Assembly (NCBI GenBank): GCA_041389725.1
Contig: JAWKRG010000003.1
Location: forward strand, 434,001 to 498,000
From: Polyangiaceae bacterium
GTDB lineage: Bacteria > Myxococcota_A > Polyangia > Polyangiales > Polyangiaceae
Length of the DNA: 64,000 nucleotides
Reading direction: 5' to 3'
In this document: in pieces, positions 9,195 to 17,833 of the stretch
Position numbering within the stretch: the first letter of the stretch is position 1
Layout of the letters: the number at the start of each line of letters is the position of its first letter
The notes under the pieces: model-generated
The model's database searches: none
Told to the model about the DNA's origin: nothing
The model's input: only the letters and a program-made list of their open reading frames with translations
Program-made: the position numbers and the translations under genes

Positions 9195-9626
9195 GTGACG
9201 AGTACACTGCCGGCCGTCGTGGGCCTCCCCTACCAGAGCCGCTGGTCACAATTGCGCGCAAGAGTCGCGCTGTGCCTGGGTGTGCTCGCCGTGTGCATGG
9301 CACTGCCGAACGTTGCCTGGGCGCTGGCGCCGATGTGCGACGAGAGCGCGCAGAGCATCGCTGCCCCGTTCCCGTTGCTGCCCCACGACAACGGCGTGCT
9401 CGAAGGATTTCCCTGCGACACTCCGACCTTCGATCGCGTCGGCGGAGCGCCATCCGAGCGCCAAGACAGCACGCTTCGGGCATCGCTTTCCATCGATCGC
9501 GTGATGCCGTCGAATGGCTTCTGGCTCCCAAAGCGAATGGGTGAACGCATCGCGATTCCCGCGGCCGCGCGCACCCACTTGCCTCGCGAGCACCGCTCGA
9601 GTGTATATCGTCCACCTCGGACGTAG
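9195..9626 (+). CDS. Small secreted protein of unknown function
   Basis: 143 aa, GTG start. A long N-region then a hydrophobic signal segment (ARVALCLGVLAVCMALP) ending near AWALA, followed by a short mature part with two cysteines, one in LAPMCDESAQS and one in GFPCDTP. No known domain is recognised. It lies just upstream of and on the same strand as the two triple-thioredoxin genes, with 119 nt before the next start, so it may belong to the same redox unit. Alternative: the frame could be fortuitous, but the signal peptide argues for a gene. Confidence 0.6.
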   Translation: MTSTLPAVVGLPYQSRWSQLRARVALCLGVLAVCMALPNVAWALAPMCDESAQSIAAPFPLLPHDNGVLEGFPCDTPTFDRVGGAPSERQDSTLRASLSIDRVMPSNGFWLPKRMGERIAIPAAARTHLPREHRSSVYRPPRT

Positions 9627-9745
9627 TGCACGCCCGCACCGGGCGTGCTCCCTCGACGACTGAGGCGTGCGGGTGGGCCATCGCAATGCGGGGCCCGGCG
9701 CAGCGCCACGAAGCTTTCTACGGAATCAATCTCAGGAGAAACAAC

Positions 9746-11689
9746 ATGAATAAGGGAACAGCCATCGTCGGCTTCTTCCTGTGCTTTCTGGCAGGAATGG
9801 GGCTGATGTGGGGCATCGATCGCAGCAAAGGCACTGCCATCGGCCCCGAGTCGGGCGCCGTCGGCGCTCTGGATCACAGTGAGTCACCCGTGCCGGTCAC
9901 GGACAAGGATCCGATTTGGGGCAACGCGGACGCCCCGGTCACTATCGTCGAGATCAGCGACTTCGAGTGTCCTTTTTGCAGCCGCGTCGGTCCCACCATG
10001 GACCAAATCAAGAAGACTTACGGCCCGGACAAGGTGCGCATCGTGTGGAAGCACAATCCGCTGCCTTTCCACAAGAACGCGCGGCCCGTGCATGAAGCCG
10101 CGGCGACGGTGTTCGCCCTCGGGGGCAGCGATGCCTTCTGGAAGTTTCACGACAAGGCGTTCGCCAACCAGCGCGCGCTCACCGAAGAGAACATCCAGGC
10201 GTGGGCCAAGGAAGTCGGCGTCGACGTGGCCAAGTTCAACGAGGCCTACAAGGCGAAGAAGTACGCCCCAAAGGTCGACGAGGACCTGGCCATGTCTGCC
10301 AAGGTCGGTGCCAGCGGTACCCCTGCGTTCCGCATCAATGGTGTGACCCTCGTCGGCGCACAGCCCTTCGAGAAGTTCAAGGAAGTCATCGACGCACAGC
10401 TTGGTGAGGCTCAGAAGGCGATTGCTGCAGGCACTCCCAAGGATCGCGTCTACGTCGAGCTTTCCAAGAAGAACGCCACGGCTGCTCCCGAAGCGGCCAA
10501 GCCCGAGAAGGCCGCAGAACCACCGCCCCCGGACACCACCGTCTGGAAGATCCCGGTATTCGACGATGACCCGCAGAAGGGTCCGAAGGACGCCCTGGTC
10601 ACCGTCGTCGAGTGGAGCGAGTTCCAGTGCCCCTTCTGCAAGCGGGTGCTGGAGACCACCAAGCAGATCAGCGACACCTACGGCAACGACGTGCGCATCG
10701 TGTGGAAGGACAACCCCCTGCCCTTCCACCCTCGCGCCAAGCCTGCGTCCAACTTCGCGCGCCACATCTACAAGACCAAGGGCAACGACGGGTTCTGGAA
10801 GGCGCACGACGCGCTCTTCGAGAGCCAGCCGAAGCTCGAGGATGAGGACCTCAAGGCCATCGCAGAGAAGCTCGGCGCTCCCTGGGACGCGATCAAGGCT
10901 GCCATCGACGGCGACAAGTACGCCGCCAAGATCGACGCGAACGCGGAGCTCGCCATGGACGTGGAAGCTCGCGGCACGCCGCACTTCTTCGTAAACGGGC
11001 GACGCCTGTCAGGCGCTCAACCTTTCGATGCCTTCAAGAAGCTCATCGACGAAGAGCTGGGCAAGGCCAAGGCCATCGTGGCCAAGGGCACGCCTCGCGC
11101 CAAGGTCTACGACGAGATCATGAAGGAAGGCAAAGAGCCGCCGCCCCCCGAGAAAAAGGACGTGCCGAAGCCCGACGCCGATAGCCCGGCCAAGGGTGGC
11201 GCAGCAGCCAAGATCGTCATCCAGCAGTGGAGCGACTTCCAGTGCCCCTTCTGCAAGCGCGTCGAGCCCACGATCGACGAGCTCGAGAAGGAGTACGGAG
11301 GCAAGATCAAGGTGGTGTGGCGTGACCTTCCCCTGCCCTTCCACCAGGATGCGCCGCTGGCCGCGGAGGCCTGCCGCGAAGCCTTCACGCAGAAGGGCAA
11401 GGATGGTTTCTGGAAGTGCCATGGCAAGCTCTTCGAGAATCAGCAAGACATCAAGCGCGAGGCTCTCGAAAAGATGGCGACCGAGATCGGCCTGGACATG
11501 ACCAAGTTCAAGGCTGCCCTCGACAACCGCACCCATAAGGCACGCGTCGAGAAGGACGCGGAGATCGCGAACAAGGCGGGCATCAGTGGCACGCCAGCCT
11601 TCGTGATCAACGGCTACTACGTCAGCGGAGCGCAGCCCACCGCCGCGTTCAAGAAGGTGATCAACCGAGCGCTGAAGGAAGCCAAGTGA
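9746..11689 (+). CDS. Membrane-anchored protein with three DsbA-like thioredoxin domains
   Basis: Start chosen at the ATG at 9746, with AGGAGA 6 nt upstream, although the frame is open from 9626. 647 aa: an N-terminal hydrophobic signal or anchor (residues about 5-24), then three DsbA/thioredoxin_4-type domains of about 205 residues. Each has a CPFC active site (C75/C78, C295/C298, C500/C503) and a later cis-Pro motif (GTPAFRING, GTPHFFVNG, GTPAFVING). Domains are joined by Lys/Ala/Pro-rich linkers. Expected role is dithiol-disulfide exchange in the periplasm or cell surface. The stop overlaps the next gene's start, which encodes a paralogue of identical layout. Confidence 0.93.
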   Translation: MNKGTAIVGFFLCFLAGMGLMWGIDRSKGTAIGPESGAVGALDHSESPVPVTDKDPIWGNADAPVTIVEISDFECPFCSRVGPTMDQIKKTYGPDKVRIVWKHNPLPFHKNARPVHEAAATVFALGGSDAFWKFHDKAFANQRALTEENIQAWAKEVGVDVAKFNEAYKAKKYAPKVDEDLAMSAKVGASGTPAFRINGVTLVGAQPFEKFKEVIDAQLGEAQKAIAAGTPKDRVYVELSKKNATAAPEAAKPEKAAEPPPPDTTVWKIPVFDDDPQKGPKDALVTVVEWSEFQCPFCKRVLETTKQISDTYGNDVRIVWKDNPLPFHPRAKPASNFARHIYKTKGNDGFWKAHDALFESQPKLEDEDLKAIAEKLGAPWDAIKAAIDGDKYAAKIDANAELAMDVEARGTPHFFVNGRRLSGAQPFDAFKKLIDEELGKAKAIVAKGTPRAKVYDEIMKEGKEPPPPEKKDVPKPDADSPAKGGAAAKIVIQQWSDFQCPFCKRVEPTIDELEKEYGGKIKVVWRDLPLPFHQDAPLAAEACREAFTQKGKDGFWKCHGKLFENQQDIKREALEKMATEIGLDMTKFKAALDNRTHKARVEKDAEIANKAGISGTPAFVINGYYVSGAQPTAAFKKVINRALKEAK

Positions 11690-13734
11690 AAGACGCGCAG
11701 CCGAAGGTGGAGCACGTCGAAAGACGACTCCACCCTCGGTCCGCGCAACGTTGGGCCAGGGCGATCCTCGTGATCGTCCTGGCCGCTGTCATTTCCTGCG
11801 CCAAGCAACCGGGGCAGCGGCCGGGCAAGGCCAAGCCCGCGGAGCTGGACCTGGCCGCGCAGGAACAGGACTCCGAGCAGTCGGTAGAGCCCTTCGAGTC
11901 AACCTTCAGAGCTGGTCCGGTGGGACCCACCTCCGAGCAACTCCCGATTGCCAGCGACGACCCGCGTTGGGGCGATCCCAATGCGCCCGTCACCATCGTC
12001 TACTTCACGGACTTTCAGTGCCCCTTTTGTAGCCGCGCACACGTCACCGTGAACCAACTGAAGAGCAACTATGGCCCGGACAAGTTGCGCATCATCACCA
12101 AGCACAACCCCCTTCCCTTTCACCAAGACGCCCTGCCAGCCGCCATGGCGGCGCAGGCGGTGTACGAGCTGCGAGGCGTCGACGCTTTCGATCGCTATGT
12201 AGAGTCGCTGTTCGCGTCCCAGTCGGCACTGACCGACGAGAATCTCCTCGCCTTCGCGCGTGCGGTGGGCGTCAGCGATCGCGAACTGATTCGCCACGTC
12301 CGCGAGCCCCGGCTGCGGGACAAGATCGAGCGAGACAAGGCCCTGGCGGAACGCATCGGCGCCAGGGGTACGCCAGCCTTCCGTATCAACGGTAAGACCT
12401 TGGCCGGCGCACAGCCCTACCAGAGCTTCGCGGACATGATCGATGCGGAACTCGCCGCGGTGGCGCAGCTTCGTGGCGCACCGGCGGATCAGGTGTATCC
12501 GAAGCGCGTCGCTGAGAACTTCACGGCCCCTGCCGACGAGGGCCGACCTGAACCCGAGCCCGACACCGCGGTGTACAAGGTACCCGTCGGGAAGTCCCCC
12601 AACCATGGCCCCGCCACTGCCCTGGTGACGATCGTGGAGTTCACGGACTTCGAGTGCCCCTACTGCCGGCGTGTGCAAAGCACCCTCGAGCAGCTCGACG
12701 CCCGCTACCCTGGCAAGCTGCGCTTCGTGTTCAAGCACAATCCGCTACCATTCCACGCGGGTGCCTACGGTGCAGCGACCTTGGCGGTAGAGGCGCGGGC
12801 GCAGCGCGGGGACAAGGGTTTCGAGGCGGCCAAGAAAGCTCTTTTCGCGGCCTCGACGCCGATGGAGCGGGATGACCTACTCGCCATTGCTCGGGAGCTG
12901 AAGCTGAACCCGACACGGGTAGCGGCTGCTCTGGACAAGAAGCTGCATGACGGCGTGATCAGCGCAGACCAGGATCTGGCGTCAGACTTGGAGGCGCGTG
13001 GTACCCCCCACTTCTTCGTCAACGGACGTCGCCTCGTTGGCGCCCAACCCTTGGATCAGTTTCAAGCCCTGGTCGACGAGGAGCTCGCCAAAGCCAAAGC
13101 CAAAGTCGCCGCCGGCACACCTGCCATCCGCCTCTACGCGGAGACCATCAAAGATGGCAAGGGCCCGGCGCCCCCTGAAACCAAGAGCATTCCCAAGCCC
13201 GGCAAAGCGCAGCCGAGCCGAGGCAACGCCTGGGCACCCGTGGTGGTCACCGTGTTTTCGGATTTCCAGTGCCCGTTCTGCGCTCGCCTGGAGCCCACCC
13301 TGGACGAGCTCGACAAGGCCTTCCCGGGACGACTTCGAATCGTGTGGCGCAATCTGCCACTGCCCTTCCACACCAATGCTCGGCCGGCTGCCGCAGCCGC
13401 GCTGGAAGCTTTTGCTCAGCAGGGCAACAAGGGTTTCTGGGCGATGCACAAGTTGCTGTTCGCCAATCAACGCGCGCTGGAGCGCACCGATCTGGAGAGC
13501 TACGCGAGTCAGTTGGGCTTGGATCCAACGCGGTTCCAGCAGGCTCTGGACGACGGCCGACACGAAGCCGCCATCACCGCAGATGAAAGCATCGCCAAGG
13601 GTGCAGGCATCCAGGGGACTCCTGGCATCGTGATCAACGGCTACTTCGTATCCGGCGCCCAGCCTCTCACCAACTTCAAGAAAGTGGTTCGCCTAGCGCT
13701 CGACGATCTCAAGCGTGGCCGCAAGGTTCCTTGA
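11686..13734 (+). CDS. Lipoprotein with three DsbA-like thioredoxin domains (paralogue)
   Basis: 682 aa, GTG start overlapping the previous stop (GTGA). The N-terminus has a basic stretch, a hydrophobic core and a lipobox (AVISC), so this copy is lipid-anchored rather than membrane-spanning. Three thioredoxin domains carry CPFC (C112/C115), CPYC (C324/C327) and CPFC (C529/C532), each with its cis-Pro loop (GTPAFRING, GTPHFFVNG, GTPGIVING). The middle domain differs in its dipeptide, which would shift its redox potential. Domain-by-domain resemblance to the upstream gene points to duplication of an already triplicated gene. Convergent with the kinase that follows. Confidence 0.93.
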   Translation: MKDAQPKVEHVERRLHPRSAQRWARAILVIVLAAVISCAKQPGQRPGKAKPAELDLAAQEQDSEQSVEPFESTFRAGPVGPTSEQLPIASDDPRWGDPNAPVTIVYFTDFQCPFCSRAHVTVNQLKSNYGPDKLRIITKHNPLPFHQDALPAAMAAQAVYELRGVDAFDRYVESLFASQSALTDENLLAFARAVGVSDRELIRHVREPRLRDKIERDKALAERIGARGTPAFRINGKTLAGAQPYQSFADMIDAELAAVAQLRGAPADQVYPKRVAENFTAPADEGRPEPEPDTAVYKVPVGKSPNHGPATALVTIVEFTDFECPYCRRVQSTLEQLDARYPGKLRFVFKHNPLPFHAGAYGAATLAVEARAQRGDKGFEAAKKALFAASTPMERDDLLAIARELKLNPTRVAAALDKKLHDGVISADQDLASDLEARGTPHFFVNGRRLVGAQPLDQFQALVDEELAKAKAKVAAGTPAIRLYAETIKDGKGPAPPETKSIPKPGKAQPSRGNAWAPVVVTVFSDFQCPFCARLEPTLDELDKAFPGRLRIVWRNLPLPFHTNARPAAAAALEAFAQQGNKGFWAMHKLLFANQRALERTDLESYASQLGLDPTRFQQALDDGRHEAAITADESIAKGAGIQGTPGIVINGYFVSGAQPLTNFKKVVRLALDDLKRGRKVP

Positions 13735-13758
13735 GTTGCGGAAGGCCGCGCCTCCGCG

Positions 13759-15921
13759 TCAGCCTTCGGGGTGACGCTTCTCGATTTCCGCAATGGCCGC
13801 GTCCAAGCGGTCATCGTCGCGCATGCACGGGTTGCAATCCTCGGCGCCCTTGCGGCCGCAGCCAGCCTTGGCATCGCGATAACCCTTCAGCGTCTTGAGC
13901 ACGCGAAGGTCGCCCTGGTTCTTTGCGCGCAACAAGAGCGCATAGCGCTGGCGACAGCTCTTGGCGTCGTTCAATGCCACCAGGACGTTGAGCGCCGGAC
14001 TCGACGCTTTTTGGAAGTCCGACGTGCCAAGCCATGCCTTCGCCGGCTTCTTCGCAACGCCATTACCGCCTCGACTCAAGTCGTAGACGATGTCGGCTCC
14101 CTTGGAAGCCATGGGTCCCTGCAGAATCCGAAACGCGTCCTCACTCGAGTCCGCGTGCTGCGCCGCCGCAAACAGCACGCTCGCGATTTCCGCGTCCGTG
14201 TTGAGCTTGGGATCGACCAACAGCGCTTGCTCGACGGCCGTGACCGCCGCCTTCAGCTGCTTCGCCCCCACTTGGGCGACGGCGAGCCGGACGAAGATGC
14301 GCCCATCCTTGGGAAACTTGCTGGCGAGGGCCTGCAGCCCCTCCACGCCGCCCTGCTGCGCGGCGGCGAATTCTGCTTCGGGAGCGAGATCCCCAGGCGG
14401 TTTCGCTACGGGTGCAGTGGACCCGGAAGGCGCGGCGCTCACGATGGGCGCGGCGGGAGTGGGCTTGGCGACCAGGGCGACCAACACGGCGATCAGCCCG
14501 ACCGCTGCGCCTGAAACGACCACGAGCGCACCGATCATCAGCGTCGCTGTTGGAACTTTGTCGAGCGGGCCCGCGATGTTCTCCGGCAGCTTGTCGCGGA
14601 GTCGATCGACGGCGTGTAGCACACGCTCCCAGGCTGCCTTGACCGAGACTAGCAGTTGGTTGCCTGCGTCGAGCGCGCTGCTGCGGGGCCCGACGGCCGA
14701 GAAAGGCCCACTCTGATCCGCCAGAGAGCCACGCGCGGCAGAGTCGACCGGCAAACCGAGGGAATGGGGACCACTCGCATCCGCGGAAGAACCGCGACTG
14801 TCAGGCCGCACGTAGCTGATGGGCACTGACGCCGGAGCACTGGGCAAGTCCGCATCGGGGACTTCCCAGCCTGGTGCGCTGATTGGGATTGCGGGAGAAA
14901 GAAGCGGTGCGCCAGCCGCAGGATCTGAAGGGGCTTCCAGATCTGGAATGGAGGAAAAAGAGGGTTGGCTGTTGGCAGCAACCCCCAGGGAACCTGTGGC
15001 CACCGTGAACTTGTGAATGCCCTGACCTGGAACTGGCCCGAGCAGTTCCTGGATCGTGGAGGCCACCTCCTTCGCATAGCCGATGCGTTCGGAGGACTCC
15101 TTCGCGAGCAGCCGCTGAAGCAGAACCTCGACTTGAGGCGGCACGGTCAACCCCGGACAGCGTTCGGCAATGGTGGGCGGCGGCTTCGACAGTTGTTGAC
15201 CGAGGATGCCCACCGGGCTCTTGCTGGAGAAGGGTCTGACCCCCGAGATCATCTCGAAGAGAATGACGCCAAGGGCATAGATGTCCGCGCGACCGTCGAC
15301 GGGTTGCCCGAGGGCTTGCTCCGGCGCCATGTACTCGGGGGTTCCGAACACCATCCCCACCTTGGTGATCGCCTTGCCATCGTTGGCTTCCCCAATTGGG
15401 ACGCGCGCAATGCCGAAGTCGAGCACCTTGACGAAGTCCCGATCGCCGCTCTTCTCGACGAGCATGACATTCTCTGGCTTCAAGTCTCGATGCACGATCT
15501 CCAGCTCGTGAGCACTGGCCAGCGCAGAGGCGATCTGCCGCGCAACGTGCAGCGCCCGCTCGATGGGCATCGGACCCTTGGCGATTTCGTCGCGCAAGTT
15601 GGTGCCCTGCACGAACTCGAGCACCAGGAACACGGAGCCGTCTGACAGCTTGCCGAAATCCGTGGCCGCGGCGACGTTGGGATGTTCGATGTTGGCTGCG
15701 GCCATCGCTTCTCTTTCGAAGCGCTGGACCACCTCGGGCACGCTGGTCAGCTCCCGATGCAGGATCTTCACCGCGAGGCGCTTGCGCATCAGCACGTGCT
15801 CCGCGGCGTACACCTTGCCCATTCCGCCTTCGCCAAGCAGCGAATCGATGCGATAGCGCTCGGAGAGCGTGGTGCCCACGCGGGGGTCGGCGCTGCCGTC
15901 GCTCGAGGTCGGCCCCGACAT
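13759..15921 (-). CDS. Membrane Ser/Thr protein kinase
   Basis: 720 aa. Kinase domain at about residues 22-285 (GEGGMGKV, HRDLKPEN, DFG, GTPEYMAPE), a Ser/Pro-rich juxtamembrane linker, one membrane segment at about 459-487, and an extracytoplasmic tail of about 230 residues with helical, TPR-like character and five cysteines near the end (CGRKGAEDCNPC). All catalytic residues are present. This is the standard myxobacterial receptor-kinase plan. Transcribed towards the thioredoxin genes, with a 24-nt gap between the two stops. Confidence 0.93.
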   Translation of the reverse strand: MSGPTSSDGSADPRVGTTLSERYRIDSLLGEGGMGKVYAAEHVLMRKRLAVKILHRELTSVPEVVQRFEREAMAAANIEHPNVAAATDFGKLSDGSVFLVLEFVQGTNLRDEIAKGPMPIERALHVARQIASALASAHELEIVHRDLKPENVMLVEKSGDRDFVKVLDFGIARVPIGEANDGKAITKVGMVFGTPEYMAPEQALGQPVDGRADIYALGVILFEMISGVRPFSSKSPVGILGQQLSKPPPTIAERCPGLTVPPQVEVLLQRLLAKESSERIGYAKEVASTIQELLGPVPGQGIHKFTVATGSLGVAANSQPSFSSIPDLEAPSDPAAGAPLLSPAIPISAPGWEVPDADLPSAPASVPISYVRPDSRGSSADASGPHSLGLPVDSAARGSLADQSGPFSAVGPRSSALDAGNQLLVSVKAAWERVLHAVDRLRDKLPENIAGPLDKVPTATLMIGALVVVSGAAVGLIAVLVALVAKPTPAAPIVSAAPSGSTAPVAKPPGDLAPEAEFAAAQQGGVEGLQALASKFPKDGRIFVRLAVAQVGAKQLKAAVTAVEQALLVDPKLNTDAEIASVLFAAAQHADSSEDAFRILQGPMASKGADIVYDLSRGGNGVAKKPAKAWLGTSDFQKASSPALNVLVALNDAKSCRQRYALLLRAKNQGDLRVLKTLKGYRDAKAGCGRKGAEDCNPCMRDDDRLDAAIAEIEKRHPEG

Positions 15922-15984
15922 CTGCGCTAGCTTAGAACAGTGCGGACCAGACTCGTAGGGGCCACCCGTCCAGCCTGATCACGA

Positions 15985-17373
15985 TCAGTAGGGATTGTCG
16001 CTTCCCGGCGATGGGGCGGGCGCTGGAGCCGGCGCAGGTGCAGGCGCGGGCGCTGGGGCCGGGGCCGGCGCGGGCTTGGGGGCGGGCGCAGGCGCGGGCG
16101 CCGGGGCGGGTTTGGGGGCCACCACCGGAGCGGGCTTCGGTACCGGAACCGGCTTCGGCGCGGGCGCGGGCTTCGGCGCAGCAGCCGGTGCGGGCTTGGG
16201 TGCCGGAGCGGGCTCGGGCGGCTCAGGCTTCTCCGCAGCCGCGTCTTCTTCGGCCGGGGCTGCAGCGTCCTCCGCTGCCGGGGCCGGCGAGGGCTCCGGC
16301 TTGGGCTCAGGTGTGGCCACCGGTGTAGTGGGTGCCGTGGGTTCGGGTGCAGGCGGTGCTGGCTGTTCCGGCGGCGTTCGGGTCACGAAAAATGCGATGC
16401 CAGCCACCGCGGCCACACCGACCAGCAGCCAAACGAACTTGCCACCTCCGCCGCTCTCCTGAACCGGTGGCGGCACTGAAGCCGCGACAGGCGGTCGGGG
16501 AGCGGGCTCCCGTGCGGGCACCGGCGCGGCAGGCTTCTTCTCCTCCGGCTTGGCGGCGGGGGGTTCGGACTTGGCCGCGGGCTTTGCCTCGGCCTTCTTC
16601 TCTGCCTGCACTTCCTCAGGCTCGTCCTTCGGCTCGTCCTTCTTGGCGGGCGCACCTACTTCTTCCATGGATCCGCCGGCTTCACGCAAGGCGTCTTCCA
16701 AGAGCTCGGCGGCCTGCTTCATCACCGTGCGGTCCTCGGGGGGAGGTAGTTCCGCCTCCGAGTCCGTCTTGGGGAAGAACCCTTCATCTTCCTCGGGTTC
16801 CTTCGCGGCAGGCTTGGGTTCCGGCTCCGCCGCTTTGGCGGCCGCAGCAGACCCAATGGCCCCGAGGCCGATCATCGTCGACTTGCGGATCGGGCCGCCA
16901 GGCTTTCCAGCAGTCGGCGCCACGGGCGCGGGTGTGGGCGCGGGAGCAGCCGGCTTCTCCGACGCTTTGGCGGGGGGCGCCGCGGATGCGCCCGCCTCTC
17001 CAGCTTCCGTGTCGTATGCGCCTGGTGCATCGCCACGAGTCGTCACCAACTGATCGATTACCTTGATCGATCCATCATCGATCTTGATGAACTTGACGCC
17101 CATGCCCGAGGGTTGGTCCTCACCGGAATCGGGGGGCTCGCGTTTCCACACGACGCGACCGACGCCCTGCATCACTTTCTGGTCATCGGCGATTTTCACC
17201 TCGAATTTCAGGAGGGTACCTGGAGGGAAAGGCGACGGCGTCTTGATGAACATCCCCCCCCGACTCACGTCGTGGGAATGGTGCTCGATGAATTCGTCGA
17301 TGGTTGCGCTCTTGTAGCGCACCGTCATCGTCAAAACCTTCGCCCGCGGGTCTTTGCGCGTGTCGTGGGCCAT
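15985..17373 (-). CDS. PilZ-domain membrane protein with long Pro/Ala/Lys C-terminal tail
   Basis: 462 aa. Residues about 1-110 form a PilZ domain: an RxxxR motif (RKDPR) near the start and DVSRGG (D-x-S-x-x-G), the two c-di-GMP contact motifs. The middle is Ala/Lys/Glu-rich and probably disordered. A single membrane segment lies at about 311-330, followed by about 130 residues made almost only of Pro, Ala, Lys and Glu, which would extend into the periplasm like the TonB spacer. Start ATG at 17373 with AGGGAG upstream. Divergent from a second, small PilZ gene. Confidence 0.88.
   Translation of the reverse strand: MAHDTRKDPRAKVLTMTVRYKSATIDEFIEHHSHDVSRGGMFIKTPSPFPPGTLLKFEVKIADDQKVMQGVGRVVWKREPPDSGEDQPSGMGVKFIKIDDGSIKVIDQLVTTRGDAPGAYDTEAGEAGASAAPPAKASEKPAAPAPTPAPVAPTAGKPGGPIRKSTMIGLGAIGSAAAAKAAEPEPKPAAKEPEEDEGFFPKTDSEAELPPPEDRTVMKQAAELLEDALREAGGSMEEVGAPAKKDEPKDEPEEVQAEKKAEAKPAAKSEPPAAKPEEKKPAAPVPAREPAPRPPVAASVPPPVQESGGGGKFVWLLVGVAAVAGIAFFVTRTPPEQPAPPAPEPTAPTTPVATPEPKPEPSPAPAAEDAAAPAEEDAAAEKPEPPEPAPAPKPAPAAAPKPAPAPKPVPVPKPAPVVAPKPAPAPAPAPAPKPAPAPAPAPAPAPAPAPAPAPSPGSDNPY
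16015..16215 (-). repeat. GC-rich tandem repeat encoding (Pro-Ala)n / Pro-Lys-Pro-Ala
   Basis: Degenerate 6- and 12-base repeats of GGCGCG, GGCGCT and GGCTTGGG type, seen on the plus strand. On the coding strand they give the Pro-Ala and Pro-Lys dipeptide tail of the PilZ membrane protein. The tract is a likely hot spot for length change. Confidence 0.85.
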
Positions 17374-17502
17374 GTACCGTCGTTCTCCCTATTGGTAGCG
17401 CCCCAGGCGGGCACCCAAGATGAGGAGCCTATCCTAGCGGACCCCTCGCGCGGACCCCAAGTCCTTCGCGCCGGCCCGTGCTAAGGTGCGTTCCGGCCGA
17501 CA

Positions 17503-17832
17503 ATGGCGAAATTCTCGCACTTTCGGGCATTCGAGCGCCATTCGGTGGTCTTGGCTGGGTTGCTCTCGGCTCCCAGCCTAGGCCTTTCCGAGCGAGTACG
17601 AATCCTCGATCTGGGTCTCGGTGGAGCCCGGGTCACGACCGAGCGAAGGTTTTCTACTGGGCTTTCGGTGGAGTTGCGTGTGCAAGCACCAGACCGCTGG
17701 GAGCCCCTGGCGCTTGCAGCACGCGTGGCGTGGGTGAGCGAGGGTGAAGCAGGTCTGTCCTTCGAACATCGCAGCGGCGGAACGGTCGCTGGCCTCTTGG
17801 GGTTACTAGGAAGAGAAGGCTACGAGTCCTGA
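17503..17832 (+). CDS. Small PilZ-domain protein
   Basis: 109 aa, one PilZ domain only. An RxxxR motif is present (RAFER, about residues 8-12), but the second motif reads LDLGLGG, with Gly where the usual Ser is (D-x-S-x-x-G). The later beta-strands (AARVAWVSEGEAGLSFEH) fit the fold well. It may bind c-di-GMP weakly or act as a partner only. It is divergent from the membrane PilZ gene with 129 nt between, so the two may share a control region. Its 3' end lies 1 nt from the convergent esterase stop. Confidence 0.8.
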   Translation: MAKFSHFRAFERHSVVLAGLLSAPSLGLSERVRILDLGLGGARVTTERRFSTGLSVELRVQAPDRWEPLALAARVAWVSEGEAGLSFEHRSGGTVAGLLGLLGREGYES

Positions 17833-17833
17833 C

